Source of the DNA: Paraneptunicella sp964228975
Lineage (GTDB): Bacteria; Pseudomonadota; Gammaproteobacteria; Enterobacterales; Alteromonadaceae
Length of the DNA: 32,289 bases
Direction: 5' to 3'
Assembly: GCA_964228975.1 (NCBI GenBank)
Contig: CAXRCC010000123.1
Coordinates: 1-32,289, forward strand
Shown here piece after piece: positions 16,249 through 24,500 of this stretch (positions are counted from its first letter, which is position 1; each line of letters starts with the position of its first letter). Below the pieces are notes generated by a model. That model made no database searches. It had not been told where the DNA came from and saw only the letters and a list, made by a program, of their open reading frames with translations. The translations under genes were made by a program, and so were the position numbers.

Positions 16249-17347
16249 ATGTTCGAAATCAACCCAATCAATAATAGTTTAGCTGACATTCGGGAGCGTA
16301 CTTCGCTGCTTAGGGGGTACCTTTGACTACGATCTGAAAGTTGAAAAGCTGGAAGAGGTTAGTCGAGAGCTTGAGTCGCCGGATGTGTGGAATGAGCCAG
16401 AAAAGGCGCAAGCGCTTGGTAAAGAAAAAGTGTCCTTAGAAAATGTCGTCAAAACCATCCAATCTTTAGAGCAAGGCACTGAAGATGTTGAAGGGCTGGT
16501 TGAGCTTGCGGTTGAAGCAGAAGACGAAGACACATTTAATGAGGCCCAAGAAGAACTTGCCACCTTGCTCGAAAAGCTTGAAGAACTTGAGTTCCGTAGA
16601 ATGTTCTCAGGTCCCAATGATGGCAATGATTGTTACATGGATATTCAATCTGGCTCGGGCGGAACAGAAGCGCAAGACTGGGCAAACATGTTGCTGAGAA
16701 TGTTTTTGCGTTGGGGTGAAGAACACGATTTCAAAGTAGAACTTATCGAAGTCTCCGACGGAGAGGTGGCGGGCATAAAATCTGCTACTATTCGTTTTGG
16801 AGGCGAATATGCTTTCGGGTGGTTACGCACCGAAACAGGCGTACATCGACTGGTACGCAAATCGCCGTTTGACTCGGGTAACCGACGTCACACCTCGTTT
16901 GCCTCTGCATTCGTTTACCCTGAAGTGGATGACGATATCGAAATTGATATCAATCCCGCGGACCTTCGCATTGACACGTATCGCGCCTCGGGTGCAGGTG
17001 GTCAGCACGTAAACCGTACCGACTCTGCCGTGCGTATTACGCACTTACCCACCAATACGGTGGTGCAATGTCAAAACGAACGCTCGCAACATAAAAACAA
17101 AGATCAAGCCATGAAGCAGCTAAAAGCCAAGCTTTATGAACTTGAAATGCAAAAACAGTTGGACGAAAAACAAGCGATGGAAGACAGTAAGTCGGATATC
17201 GGTTGGGGGAGCCAAATTCGTTCTTATGTTTTGGATGACTCTCGTATCAAAGATTTGCGCACCGGGGTTGAAACCCGAAATACGCAAGCCGTCTTAGACG
17301 GTGACTTAGACAAATTCATACAAGCCAGTTTGAAATCTGGACTTTAA
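16249..17347 (+). CDS. prfB: Peptide chain release factor 2 (programmed +1 frameshift)
   Basis: Class I release factor recognising UGA and UAA, 365 residues after the frameshift, equal to E. coli RF2. Frame 1 runs from the ATG at 16249 through 25 codons to an in-frame TGA at 16324-16326. A +1 shift continues at GAC (16325) to 17347. The RF2 anticodon-like motif SPF is at 205-207 and the catalytic GGQ at 250-252. Residue 246 is Ala (RASGAGGQ), the form associated with more active RF2 than the Thr of E. coli K-12. AAGG precedes the start codon. It is followed after 13 bases by lysS, the same order as in E. coli. Calling it from the internal ATG at 16385 would delete the N-terminus and hide the regulation. 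Confidence 0.97.
16312..16327 (+). promoter_or_regulatory. RF2 autoregulatory +1 frameshift site
   Basis: AGGGGG (16312-16317) acts as an internal Shine-Dalgarno. CTT (16321-16323) is the slippery leucine codon and TGA-C (16324-16327) the poorly terminating stop. The spacing and sequence follow the classical E. coli prfB site. When RF2 is scarce the ribosome slips and makes more RF2. Confidence 0.96.
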
Positions 17348-17360
17348 TGCAGGAAAAACC

Positions 17361-18902
17361 ATGACCCAGCAAGTAGATGAAAATAAATTGATCGCTGAAC
17401 GCCGTGCTAAGCTGGAAGATATCCGTAAAGAGTGTAAAGCCAACGGACATCCAAACACGTTTCGTCGCGAACATTACAGCGCAGACTTACAAGCCGAATT
17501 CGGCGAGTTTGATAAAGAACAGCTGGTAGAAAAATCTAAACGCGTAAGCGTCGCTGGACGCATCATGGCAAAACGTGGTCCTTTCCTTGTATTACAAGAC
17601 ATGAAAGGCCGAATTCAAGCCTACGCATCAAAAGACGTTCAAAAAGATTTAAAAGCACGTTACGGCAACCTTGATATGGGTGACATCATCGGCGTAACGG
17701 GCGAACTTCATAAGTCGGGTAAAGGCGACTTATACGTTGATATGGCGGAATACGAGTTGCTGACTAAGGCGCTGCGTCCGCTACCTGAAAAGTTCCACGG
17801 TTTAGCAGACCAAGAAACCAAATATCGTCAGCGTTATGTTGATTTGATCATTAACCAAGAAACGCGCGATACCTTCGTGATGCGCAGCAAGATTGTAGAC
17901 GGTATTCGTCGTTATCTTGCAAACAAAGACTTCATGGAAGTGGAAACGCCGATGTTGCAGGTGATTCCTGGTGGCGCAACCGCCAAACCTTTTGTGACGC
18001 ACCATAACGCAATGGACATCGACATGTACTTGCGTATTGCACCAGAGCTGTATTTGAAGCGTTTGGTCGTAGGGGGCTTTGAGCGCGTATTCGAAATTAA
18101 CCGCAACTTCCGTAACGAAGGTTTATCTACACGTCATAACCCTGAATTCACCATGATTGAGTGGTATCAAGCCTACGCCGACTACCATGATTTAATGGAC
18201 TTAACCGAAGACATGTTACGTACGTTGGCGCAAGATGTGTTGGGTACAACGACTATCGTGAATACCGTGAAAAATGCCGAAGGTGAAGTAGTCGAATCGA
18301 TTGAATACGACTTCAGTCAATCTTTTACGCGTATGACTATGGCAGAGGCGATTTTGCATCACTACCCAGAGGCAGACGCTAATGTGATTAACGATGCAGA
18401 AAACAACCTAGAAGGCTTAAAAGCGTTAGCGAAGACGTTACATATTAAAGAGCCTGAAGTGGATGGTATTTGGGGACCGGGCAAGTACTTGTGCGAAATC
18501 TTCGAAGCGGTTGCAGAAGAAAACCTGATCCAACCGACATTCATTACTGCGTATCCGTGGGAAGTGTCCCCGCTGGCGCGTCGCAATGATGAAAACCCAT
18601 TCATTACCGATCGTTTTGAGTTTTTCGTGGGCGGTCGTGAGTTGGCAAATGGCTTCTCGGAGCTTAATGATGCCGCTGACCAAGCTGCGCGCTTTAACAA
18701 GCAAGTTGAAGAAAAAGACGCGGGCGATGATGAAGCGATGCCCGTTGATGAAGATTACATTCGCGCGTTGGAGCACGGTTTGCCACCAACGGCGGGTGAG
18801 GGAATTGGCATTGACCGTTTGGTGATGTTGTTCTCTGATTCTTCAACCATTAAAGACGTAATTTTATTCCCGCATATGAAGCCAGAAGGCGCGGCTGAAT
18901 AA
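17361..18902 (+). CDS. lysS: Lysyl-tRNA synthetase, class II
   Basis: Charges tRNA-Lys with lysine; 513 residues, close to E. coli LysS (505). An OB-fold anticodon-binding domain covers about residues 60-150 (VAGRIMAKRGPFLVLQDM). Class II motif 1 is near FMEVETPML, motif 2 is FRNEGLSTRHNPEFTMIEWYQ, and motif 3 is GEGIGIDRLVMLF at 479-491. Compared with canonical LysS there is a short acidic region, EKDAGDDEAMPVDEDY. AGGA lies upstream of the ATG. It forms an operon with prfB and ends at the terminator at 18936-18966. Confidence 0.98.
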   Translation: MTQQVDENKLIAERRAKLEDIRKECKANGHPNTFRREHYSADLQAEFGEFDKEQLVEKSKRVSVAGRIMAKRGPFLVLQDMKGRIQAYASKDVQKDLKARYGNLDMGDIIGVTGELHKSGKGDLYVDMAEYELLTKALRPLPEKFHGLADQETKYRQRYVDLIINQETRDTFVMRSKIVDGIRRYLANKDFMEVETPMLQVIPGGATAKPFVTHHNAMDIDMYLRIAPELYLKRLVVGGFERVFEINRNFRNEGLSTRHNPEFTMIEWYQAYADYHDLMDLTEDMLRTLAQDVLGTTTIVNTVKNAEGEVVESIEYDFSQSFTRMTMAEAILHHYPEADANVINDAENNLEGLKALAKTLHIKEPEVDGIWGPGKYLCEIFEAVAEENLIQPTFITAYPWEVSPLARRNDENPFITDRFEFFVGGRELANGFSELNDAADQAARFNKQVEEKDAGDDEAMPVDEDYIRALEHGLPPTAGEGIGIDRLVMLFSDSSTIKDVILFPHMKPEGAAE

Positions 18903-18935
18903 GCGCTTATTTGCAGCGTTAACGCGATAAAATAA

Positions 18936-18966
18936 AAAGGCCGAGGTGTGACTACCTCGGCCTTTT
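18936..18966. terminator. Terminator shared by convergent lysS and RND operons
   Basis: A stem AAAAGGCCGAGGT/ACCTCGCCTTTT with one bulged base closes a 6-base loop and is flanked by A- and T-rich tracts on both sides. It lies 33 bases past the lysS stop and 32 bases past the RND permease stop, so it can serve both convergent transcripts. Confidence 0.85.
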
Positions 18967-18998
18967 GCTTACATGCCGATCGCGTTACCGATCTTGGT

Positions 18999-21900
18999 TT
19001 AGGGAGTCGTTTCGTGCTTGCGTCTCACAAGGTGATAGAACACCGGTGTTAGCAGCAAGCCAAAGAAGGTGACACCAATCATGCCGGAGAACACGGCAAT
19101 CCCCATCGCTTCGCGCATTTCTGCACCAGCTCCGCTAGAGAATGCCATGGGCACCACACCCATGATGAAGGCGAAAGAGGTCATCAGAATGGGGCGTAAA
19201 CGCAAGCGCGTCGCTTCCATCAACGCGTCCATTAACGCATAACCTTTGTCTTGCATCTCCTTGGCGAACTCCACAATAAGGATGGCGTTTTTCGTTGCTA
19301 ATCCCACCAGTACAATAAAGCCAATTTGCGTGAATATATTGTTATCGCCGCCCGAGATAATGACGCCAGTCATCGCGGAAAGTAGGGTCATAGGCACAAT
19401 AAGGATGATAGCAAGCGGCAGATTCAAGCTTTCATATTGCGCAGCGAGCACAAGGAAAACCAATACCACCACAAGCGGGAACACAAACAGGGCTGTATTG
19501 CCTGCTAAGATTTGCTGATAAGTTAATTCAGTCCATTCGTAGCTCATGCCAATGGGCAAGGTTTCTTGCAAGATTTGCTCAATGGCGGCTTGCGCTTCTC
19601 CTGAGCTATAACCCGATGCCGGAGCACCATTAATTTCAGCGGTGGTGTAACCGTTGTAATGCATGACGCGATCAGGGCCTGCGCTGTACGATACTTTGAT
19701 AAACGAACCAAGCGGAATCATTTCTCCTAATACATTTCGTACCTTTAATTGTGTGATTTGATCCGGTTCTTGGCGAAAGGCTTCTTGCGCTTGGACGTTA
19801 ACTTGATACGTACGCCCAAATTGATTGAAGTCATTCACATATAAAGAGCCTAAATATACCTGCATGGTTTGAAAAATATCGTTGATTGATACGCCTTGAG
19901 ATTTGGCTTTTTCCCGATCGATTTCAACATCCAGCTGCGGCACATTCACTTGATAACTGGAGAAGATCCCCGTGAGTTCAGGTCGGGCATAGGCTTTTTG
20001 AATAACCTCTTGTGTGACCGAATACAGGGCTTCATAACCCAAGTTGGCTCTGTCTAGGATTTGTAATTTAAATCCGCCAATGGTGCCTAAACCTTGTACC
20101 GGTGGCGGTGGGAAGATCGCAATAAAGGCTTCTTCAAGAGTGTTGAACTGCTGCCCTAATTCTCCTGCTATGGCCTGGGCGGATAGGGCGGCATTTTTGC
20201 GCTCATCAAAATCTTTTAACGTAACAAACACAATGCCGCTAGAAGGGCTATTGGTGAAGCCATTAATATTTAATCCGGGAAAGGCAACGGCAGATTCAAC
20301 ACCGGGGTGTTCCAGCGCAATGCGAGACATTTCACGGATAACCGCTTCTGTGCGATCAAGCGATGAAGCATCTGGCAACTGGGCAAACGACACCAAATAC
20401 TGTTTGTCTTGCCCGGGGACGTAACCTGTTGGTGTGGTGGTGAATTGGTTGTAGGTTAATGCCATTAAACCTGCGTAAATCACCAAGATAATCCCCGTAA
20501 AACGCACGGCTTTTTTCACGACGAAACCGTATTGCGCCTCTGCCCAATTAAAGAGTCGGTTAAACGGCTGAAATAACCATGTTGAAAACAGTTTATCCAT
20601 TAACACCGAAAGCCAATCTTTACTTTCGCCGTGCTTTTTCAATAACAGTGCGGAAAGGGCAGGGCTTAGGGTTAATGAGTTAAAGGCAGAAATAAACGTA
20701 GAAATGGTAATGGTTAAGGCAAATTGTTTGTAAAACTGCCCCGTTAAGCCAGACATAAATGCCGTTGGAATAAAGACGGCAGCCAATACTAATGTGGTTG
20801 CGACAATAGGACCTGTGACCTCTTTCATGGCTTTTTGCGTGGCTTCAATGGGCTCAAGGCCTTCTTGAATATTGCGTTCCACATTTTCAACCACCACGAT
20901 AGCATCGTCCACCACAATACCAATGGCAAGAACCAATCCGAATAAGGATAAGGCGTTTAACGAAAAGCCCATTAGGTGCATGATGGCAAAGGTGCCCACT
21001 AATGACACCGGTACTGCGGCAAGTGGAATAATTGACGCGCGCCACGTTTGTAAAAACAGCACGACCACAATAACCACCAGTAACACCGCTTCAAACAAGG
21101 TTTCAACAACGGCTTTAATGGAGCCGCGCACGAATACCGTAGGGTCGTAAACAATGGAGTAGTCTACGCCTTCTGGGAAGTATTGCTTTAGTTCGGCCAT
21201 CTTGGCGCGGACATCATCGGATATTTGAATCGCGTTGGAGCCGGGGCTTTGAAACACGGGTACAGCAACGGCAGATTGGTTGTCGAGTAATGAGCGCAAG
21301 GCATAAAAGTCGGAGCCTAACTTGACGTCCGCGACGTCTTTTAAGCGAGTGATTTGGCCTTGTTCACCCACTTTAATCACGATGTTGCCAAACTCTTCTT
21401 CTGTGGTAAGTCGGCCTTTTACGTTGATGAGTAATTGAAAATCACTGCTGCCCGTGGGTTGAGCACCTAAACTGCCCGCAGCGGCTTGCTGGTTTTGTTC
21501 GCGAATGGCATTGACAATATCACTCGTGGTTAACCCCAGCCCGGCGACTTTGTCTGGGTCCAGCCATACGCGCATGCTGTACTCACCAGCGCCAAACAGC
21601 TGGACATCACCCACACCTGCAATGCCTGCCAGTTCATCTTTTACGTACAGGTTGGCATAGTTCGACAAATACAACATATCGTATTGATCGTTCGGTGAGG
21701 TTAAATGCACCACCATGGTTAAATCGGGCGACGATTTTTGCGTGACGATACCAATGCGCTGCACTTCTTGTGGTAAGCGCGGCAAAGCGCGATCAACACG
21801 GTTTTGCACCAAGGTTTGGGCTTTATCTACGTCTGTGCCAATGGCAAAGGTCACAGTCAGCGTCATTCGGCCATCGGAAGTGGCTTGAGAAGACATGTAA

Positions 21901-22133
21901 AGCATGTTCTCTGTGCCTTTTATTTCCTGTTCTAACGGCCCGGCAACGGTTTCAGCGATGACTTTTGGGTTGGCGCCGGGGTAGCTGGCATTAACCACCA
22001 CCGTAGGCGGCACCACTTCGGGATACTCGGTAATAGGCAATTGCCAAACCGCCAGCGCACCTGCGATAAAAATAAGAATAGATAACACACCCGCAAGAAT
22101 CGGGCGTTTTACGAAATACTGCGAAAACCCCAT
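18999..22133 (-). CDS. RND multidrug efflux permease (AcrB/MexB, HAE-1 family)
   Basis: Inner-membrane proton-driven efflux pump of 1044 residues, standard for HAE-1 permeases. The start MGFSQYFVKRPILAGVLSI and the periplasmic motif PGANPKVIAETVAGPLEQEI are typical. The proton-relay aspartates D409 and D410 lie in VVDDAIVVVENVE (TM4) and K948 in GLATKNAIL (TM10). The ATG at 22133 is preferred over a GTG at 22142, with AGGTGG in front of it. One base separates it from the stop of the adaptor gene, so the two are co-translated. No outer-membrane channel gene is in the operon, so it presumably recruits a TolC-like protein encoded elsewhere. Substrates are unknown. Confidence 0.96.
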   Translation of the reverse strand: MGFSQYFVKRPILAGVLSILIFIAGALAVWQLPITEYPEVVPPTVVVNASYPGANPKVIAETVAGPLEQEIKGTENMLYMSSQATSDGRMTLTVTFAIGTDVDKAQTLVQNRVDRALPRLPQEVQRIGIVTQKSSPDLTMVVHLTSPNDQYDMLYLSNYANLYVKDELAGIAGVGDVQLFGAGEYSMRVWLDPDKVAGLGLTTSDIVNAIREQNQQAAAGSLGAQPTGSSDFQLLINVKGRLTTEEEFGNIVIKVGEQGQITRLKDVADVKLGSDFYALRSLLDNQSAVAVPVFQSPGSNAIQISDDVRAKMAELKQYFPEGVDYSIVYDPTVFVRGSIKAVVETLFEAVLLVVIVVVLFLQTWRASIIPLAAVPVSLVGTFAIMHLMGFSLNALSLFGLVLAIGIVVDDAIVVVENVERNIQEGLEPIEATQKAMKEVTGPIVATTLVLAAVFIPTAFMSGLTGQFYKQFALTITISTFISAFNSLTLSPALSALLLKKHGESKDWLSVLMDKLFSTWLFQPFNRLFNWAEAQYGFVVKKAVRFTGIILVIYAGLMALTYNQFTTTPTGYVPGQDKQYLVSFAQLPDASSLDRTEAVIREMSRIALEHPGVESAVAFPGLNINGFTNSPSSGIVFVTLKDFDERKNAALSAQAIAGELGQQFNTLEEAFIAIFPPPPVQGLGTIGGFKLQILDRANLGYEALYSVTQEVIQKAYARPELTGIFSSYQVNVPQLDVEIDREKAKSQGVSINDIFQTMQVYLGSLYVNDFNQFGRTYQVNVQAQEAFRQEPDQITQLKVRNVLGEMIPLGSFIKVSYSAGPDRVMHYNGYTTAEINGAPASGYSSGEAQAAIEQILQETLPIGMSYEWTELTYQQILAGNTALFVFPLVVVLVFLVLAAQYESLNLPLAIILIVPMTLLSAMTGVIISGGDNNIFTQIGFIVLVGLATKNAILIVEFAKEMQDKGYALMDALMEATRLRLRPILMTSFAFIMGVVPMAFSSGAGAEMREAMGIAVFSGMIGVTFFGLLLTPVFYHLVRRKHETTP

Positions 22134-22134
22134 A

Positions 22135-23376
22135 TTAACCACCTACTGACACAGGTGTACGAGCAGCTTTTGCCAACACAGCATTATCCATGACTTCGTC
22201 TAAGCGTGCTTGCCTTGCTTGCAGCGCTTTTAAGTTTTGTTCACTGGTCATGCTAACTTGCTTGGGAGAAACGAGCGTGCCCGGACGCACTTTTTGCAGT
22301 CCATTTACGACAATTTTGTCGCCTGCCGCTAAGCCGCTCTTGATGATTCTTAAACCTTGCAACTTTTCGCCTAGCTCAACCGCGCGATAATTCACTTGGT
22401 TATTGTCATCCAAGATAAGTACATATTTATTGTTCAAATCGGTGCCAATGGCGCGATCGTCAATTAAAATGCCTTGATACGCAGCGCTTCCCACCAAGCG
22501 AATACGCGTGAAAAGTCCGGGTATTAGTTGGCCTTTGTCGTTGTTGAATACCGCTCTGCCGCGAATCGTACCTGTGGTTTGGTTCACGCGATTATCAACA
22601 AAATCAATAACGCCCTGATGAGGAAAGCCTTCGTCGTTAGCAAGTGCCATCAAGACTGGGTGTTGGATGTCTCGTGCGCTAGGGCGTGTGCCTTGTTCCG
22701 CGAGTTTGGTGTACTTCAAATAGGTTTGTTCATCGGCATCAAAGTAGGCGTGAACTTCTTGTGTAGAAACCACCGTGGTTAACAGGCTTTGGCCTTCTGT
22801 AATATAGTTGCCTCGCGTGATAAGCGCATTGGACACGCGTCCTGCAATAGGGGAGGTTACGCGAGTGTAGCTAAGCTGTAGTTTGGCAAGCTCAAGGGCG
22901 GCTTTTACCGAGCTAACGCGCGCATGAGCACGTTGCTGTTGGGTAAAGCGCTGATCTAAAATCTCATCAGAAATCGCGCGGCGCTTAATAAGATCTTGTG
23001 CACGAACATATTCTTTTTTGGCGAGCGATAATACACTTTCTGCATCGAGTAACTCTGCTTTTAAGCGCTTCACTTCTGCTTTGAAAGGCCTATTATCGAT
23101 AAAAAAGAGGGGCTCGCCAGGTTTCACCATTGCGCCTTCTTCAAAGGCAACCATGTCGATATAGCCCGACACGCGAGGTCGAATTTCCACGGTTTGTGGC
23201 GCTTGCAATCGACCTGTAAATTCATCCCACTCTGTTAATCTTTCACTGACCACTTGTGCCACTGAAACGACGGGCGCCATCGGTGGCTCGTTTTGCTGCG
23301 GTTGTGGAGAGCATGCCGCCACACCCAATACAAACAGCACTAATATCAAACCAGAAAAAGGGATAGTTGACTTCAT
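22135..23376 (-). CDS. RND efflux periplasmic adaptor (MFP) lipoprotein
   Basis: Adaptor of 413 residues that would link the RND permease to an outer-membrane channel. The type II signal has lipobox VAAC with C22 as lipidation site. The barrel-sandwich and hairpin domains follow (VEIRPRVSGYIDMVAFEEGAMVKPG is the usual lipoyl-like start; helical hairpin about 95-170). The beta-barrel and membrane-proximal domains are near 210-370. I chose the ATG at 23376 because it begins the lipoprotein signal and is preceded by AGGAG about 10 bases upstream; an ATG at 23409 adds 11 poor residues. It is the first gene of the pump operon, divergent from the LysR gene. Confidence 0.95.
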   Translation of the reverse strand: MKSTIPFSGLILVLFVLGVAACSPQPQQNEPPMAPVVSVAQVVSERLTEWDEFTGRLQAPQTVEIRPRVSGYIDMVAFEEGAMVKPGEPLFFIDNRPFKAEVKRLKAELLDAESVLSLAKKEYVRAQDLIKRRAISDEILDQRFTQQQRAHARVSSVKAALELAKLQLSYTRVTSPIAGRVSNALITRGNYITEGQSLLTTVVSTQEVHAYFDADEQTYLKYTKLAEQGTRPSARDIQHPVLMALANDEGFPHQGVIDFVDNRVNQTTGTIRGRAVFNNDKGQLIPGLFTRIRLVGSAAYQGILIDDRAIGTDLNNKYVLILDDNNQVNYRAVELGEKLQGLRIIKSGLAAGDKIVVNGLQKVRPGTLVSPKQVSMTSEQNLKALQARQARLDEVMDNAVLAKAARTPVSVGG

Positions 23377-23458
23377 TAATTCATTGCTCCTAAACCGAAT
23401 TGGCGGCAAGTATGAAGCGTTATTTTAAATAAATTAAATTATACTTTGATATGCAACT

Positions 23459-23475
23459 CATCACGTGAAATGATG
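23459..23475. promoter_or_regulatory. Inverted repeat CATCA-N7-TGATG, possible LysR-type operator
   Basis: A perfect 5-bp inverted repeat with 7-bp spacer (17 bp overall) lies 33 bp before the LysR start and 83 bp before the pump operon start. LysR-type regulators commonly bind dyads of about this size, containing T-N11-A, in the shared divergent promoter. The surrounding stretch is AT-rich (23421-23455), as expected for a promoter. Confidence 0.4.
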
Positions 23476-23507
23476 TATTAAGCCGTTATCAATACATAGG
23501 TAAAACA

Positions 23508-24500
23508 ATGCGCCCACAAGATCTCAATTTGCTCATGGTATTTGATGCCATCATGACAGAACGTTCCATTACACGGGCTGCAGAGCGGTTGTCGATGACA
23601 CAACCCGCTGTATCGAATGCACTTAGCCGAATGCGAACCGCATGGAAAGACGAGCTGTTTGTGAAAGAGGGACGCAACATTCGCCCAACAGGGCATGCGC
23701 AAAATTTATGGAATCAAATTCGCGATCCGTTGAGCTCTTTATCAGACGCGGTCGACACAAAAGAATTTGACTGCACCACCTCACAACGCACGTTTCGTAT
23801 TGCCGTGGCCGATTTAACCGTGTCGATGACTTGGCCGGGATTGCGTAAAGTCATTGAAGAAGAGGCAAACGGCATTAACATTCATGCCATTCCGTATACG
23901 ATTCAAGGCTTTGAAGGGTTATTAGAAAACGCCGAAGTGGATATGGTTGCGGGCGTGTACAACGCCATTTCCGAAACCTTTCGCAGTGAGTACTTGTTTT
24001 CCTCGCTGTATGTTTGCGTGATGCGAAACGATCACCCTTTAGCTCATGCTGATTTAAGCATTGAAGAGTTTGCCAGTGCGGAACATTTGCTGGTAACCCT
24101 TTCAGGAGAAACGACCGGATTTTCCGACCAAGTATTGATGCAGCATGGCCTATCAAGGCGCATTGCAATGACCACAAATCACTTTAGCTCGGTGGAAGAG
24201 ATTATTAAAAACAGTGACTTAATTGCGGTGGTGCCTTCTGGCGCGGTGGCGGATGCGATTATTGCAGGGCGTTTATCGGCAACCAAAATGCCCATTGATA
24301 TTCCTTCTCAGCAAGTCGCTATGGTTTGGCATAAGCGCCAAGATAGAGACGGCGGCCTATGTTGGCTGCGTAAGCACTTTAAAGCGATTATGGTGGATAA
24401 ACACCACACCCAAACGCGTGAAGTACTCAAGAGTTTGTGCCAAAACCAAGCCATCAGTTGCGAACAAACTCCCGCCGGTTATTGCGATCAATCACATTGA
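23508..24500 (+). CDS. LysR-family transcriptional regulator
   Basis: Regulator of 330 residues. The N-terminal winged helix-turn-helix (about 4-62) contains RSITRAAERLSMTQPAVSNALSRMR. An effector-binding domain follows (about 90-300). The DLNLLMVFDAIMTERSITRAA start resembles the NodD/LeuO-like branch. It is divergently transcribed from the RND pump operon across a 131-bp intergenic region, so it is the likely local regulator of the pump. The C-terminal 25 residues (about 305-330) extend beyond the usual domain. Its last 13 bases overlap the 3' end of the convergent metallo-hydrolase gene. Confidence 0.93.
   Translation: MRPQDLNLLMVFDAIMTERSITRAAERLSMTQPAVSNALSRMRTAWKDELFVKEGRNIRPTGHAQNLWNQIRDPLSSLSDAVDTKEFDCTTSQRTFRIAVADLTVSMTWPGLRKVIEEEANGINIHAIPYTIQGFEGLLENAEVDMVAGVYNAISETFRSEYLFSSLYVCVMRNDHPLAHADLSIEEFASAEHLLVTLSGETTGFSDQVLMQHGLSRRIAMTTNHFSSVEEIIKNSDLIAVVPSGAVADAIIAGRLSATKMPIDIPSQQVAMVWHKRQDRDGGLCWLRKHFKAIMVDKHHTQTREVLKSLCQNQAISCEQTPAGYCDQSH

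Noticed and set aside
16385..17347. Taking the ATG at 16385 as the prfB start
   Set aside because: The frameshift site and upstream 25-codon frame with a good ribosome-binding site show the true start is 16249, giving the standard 365 residues.
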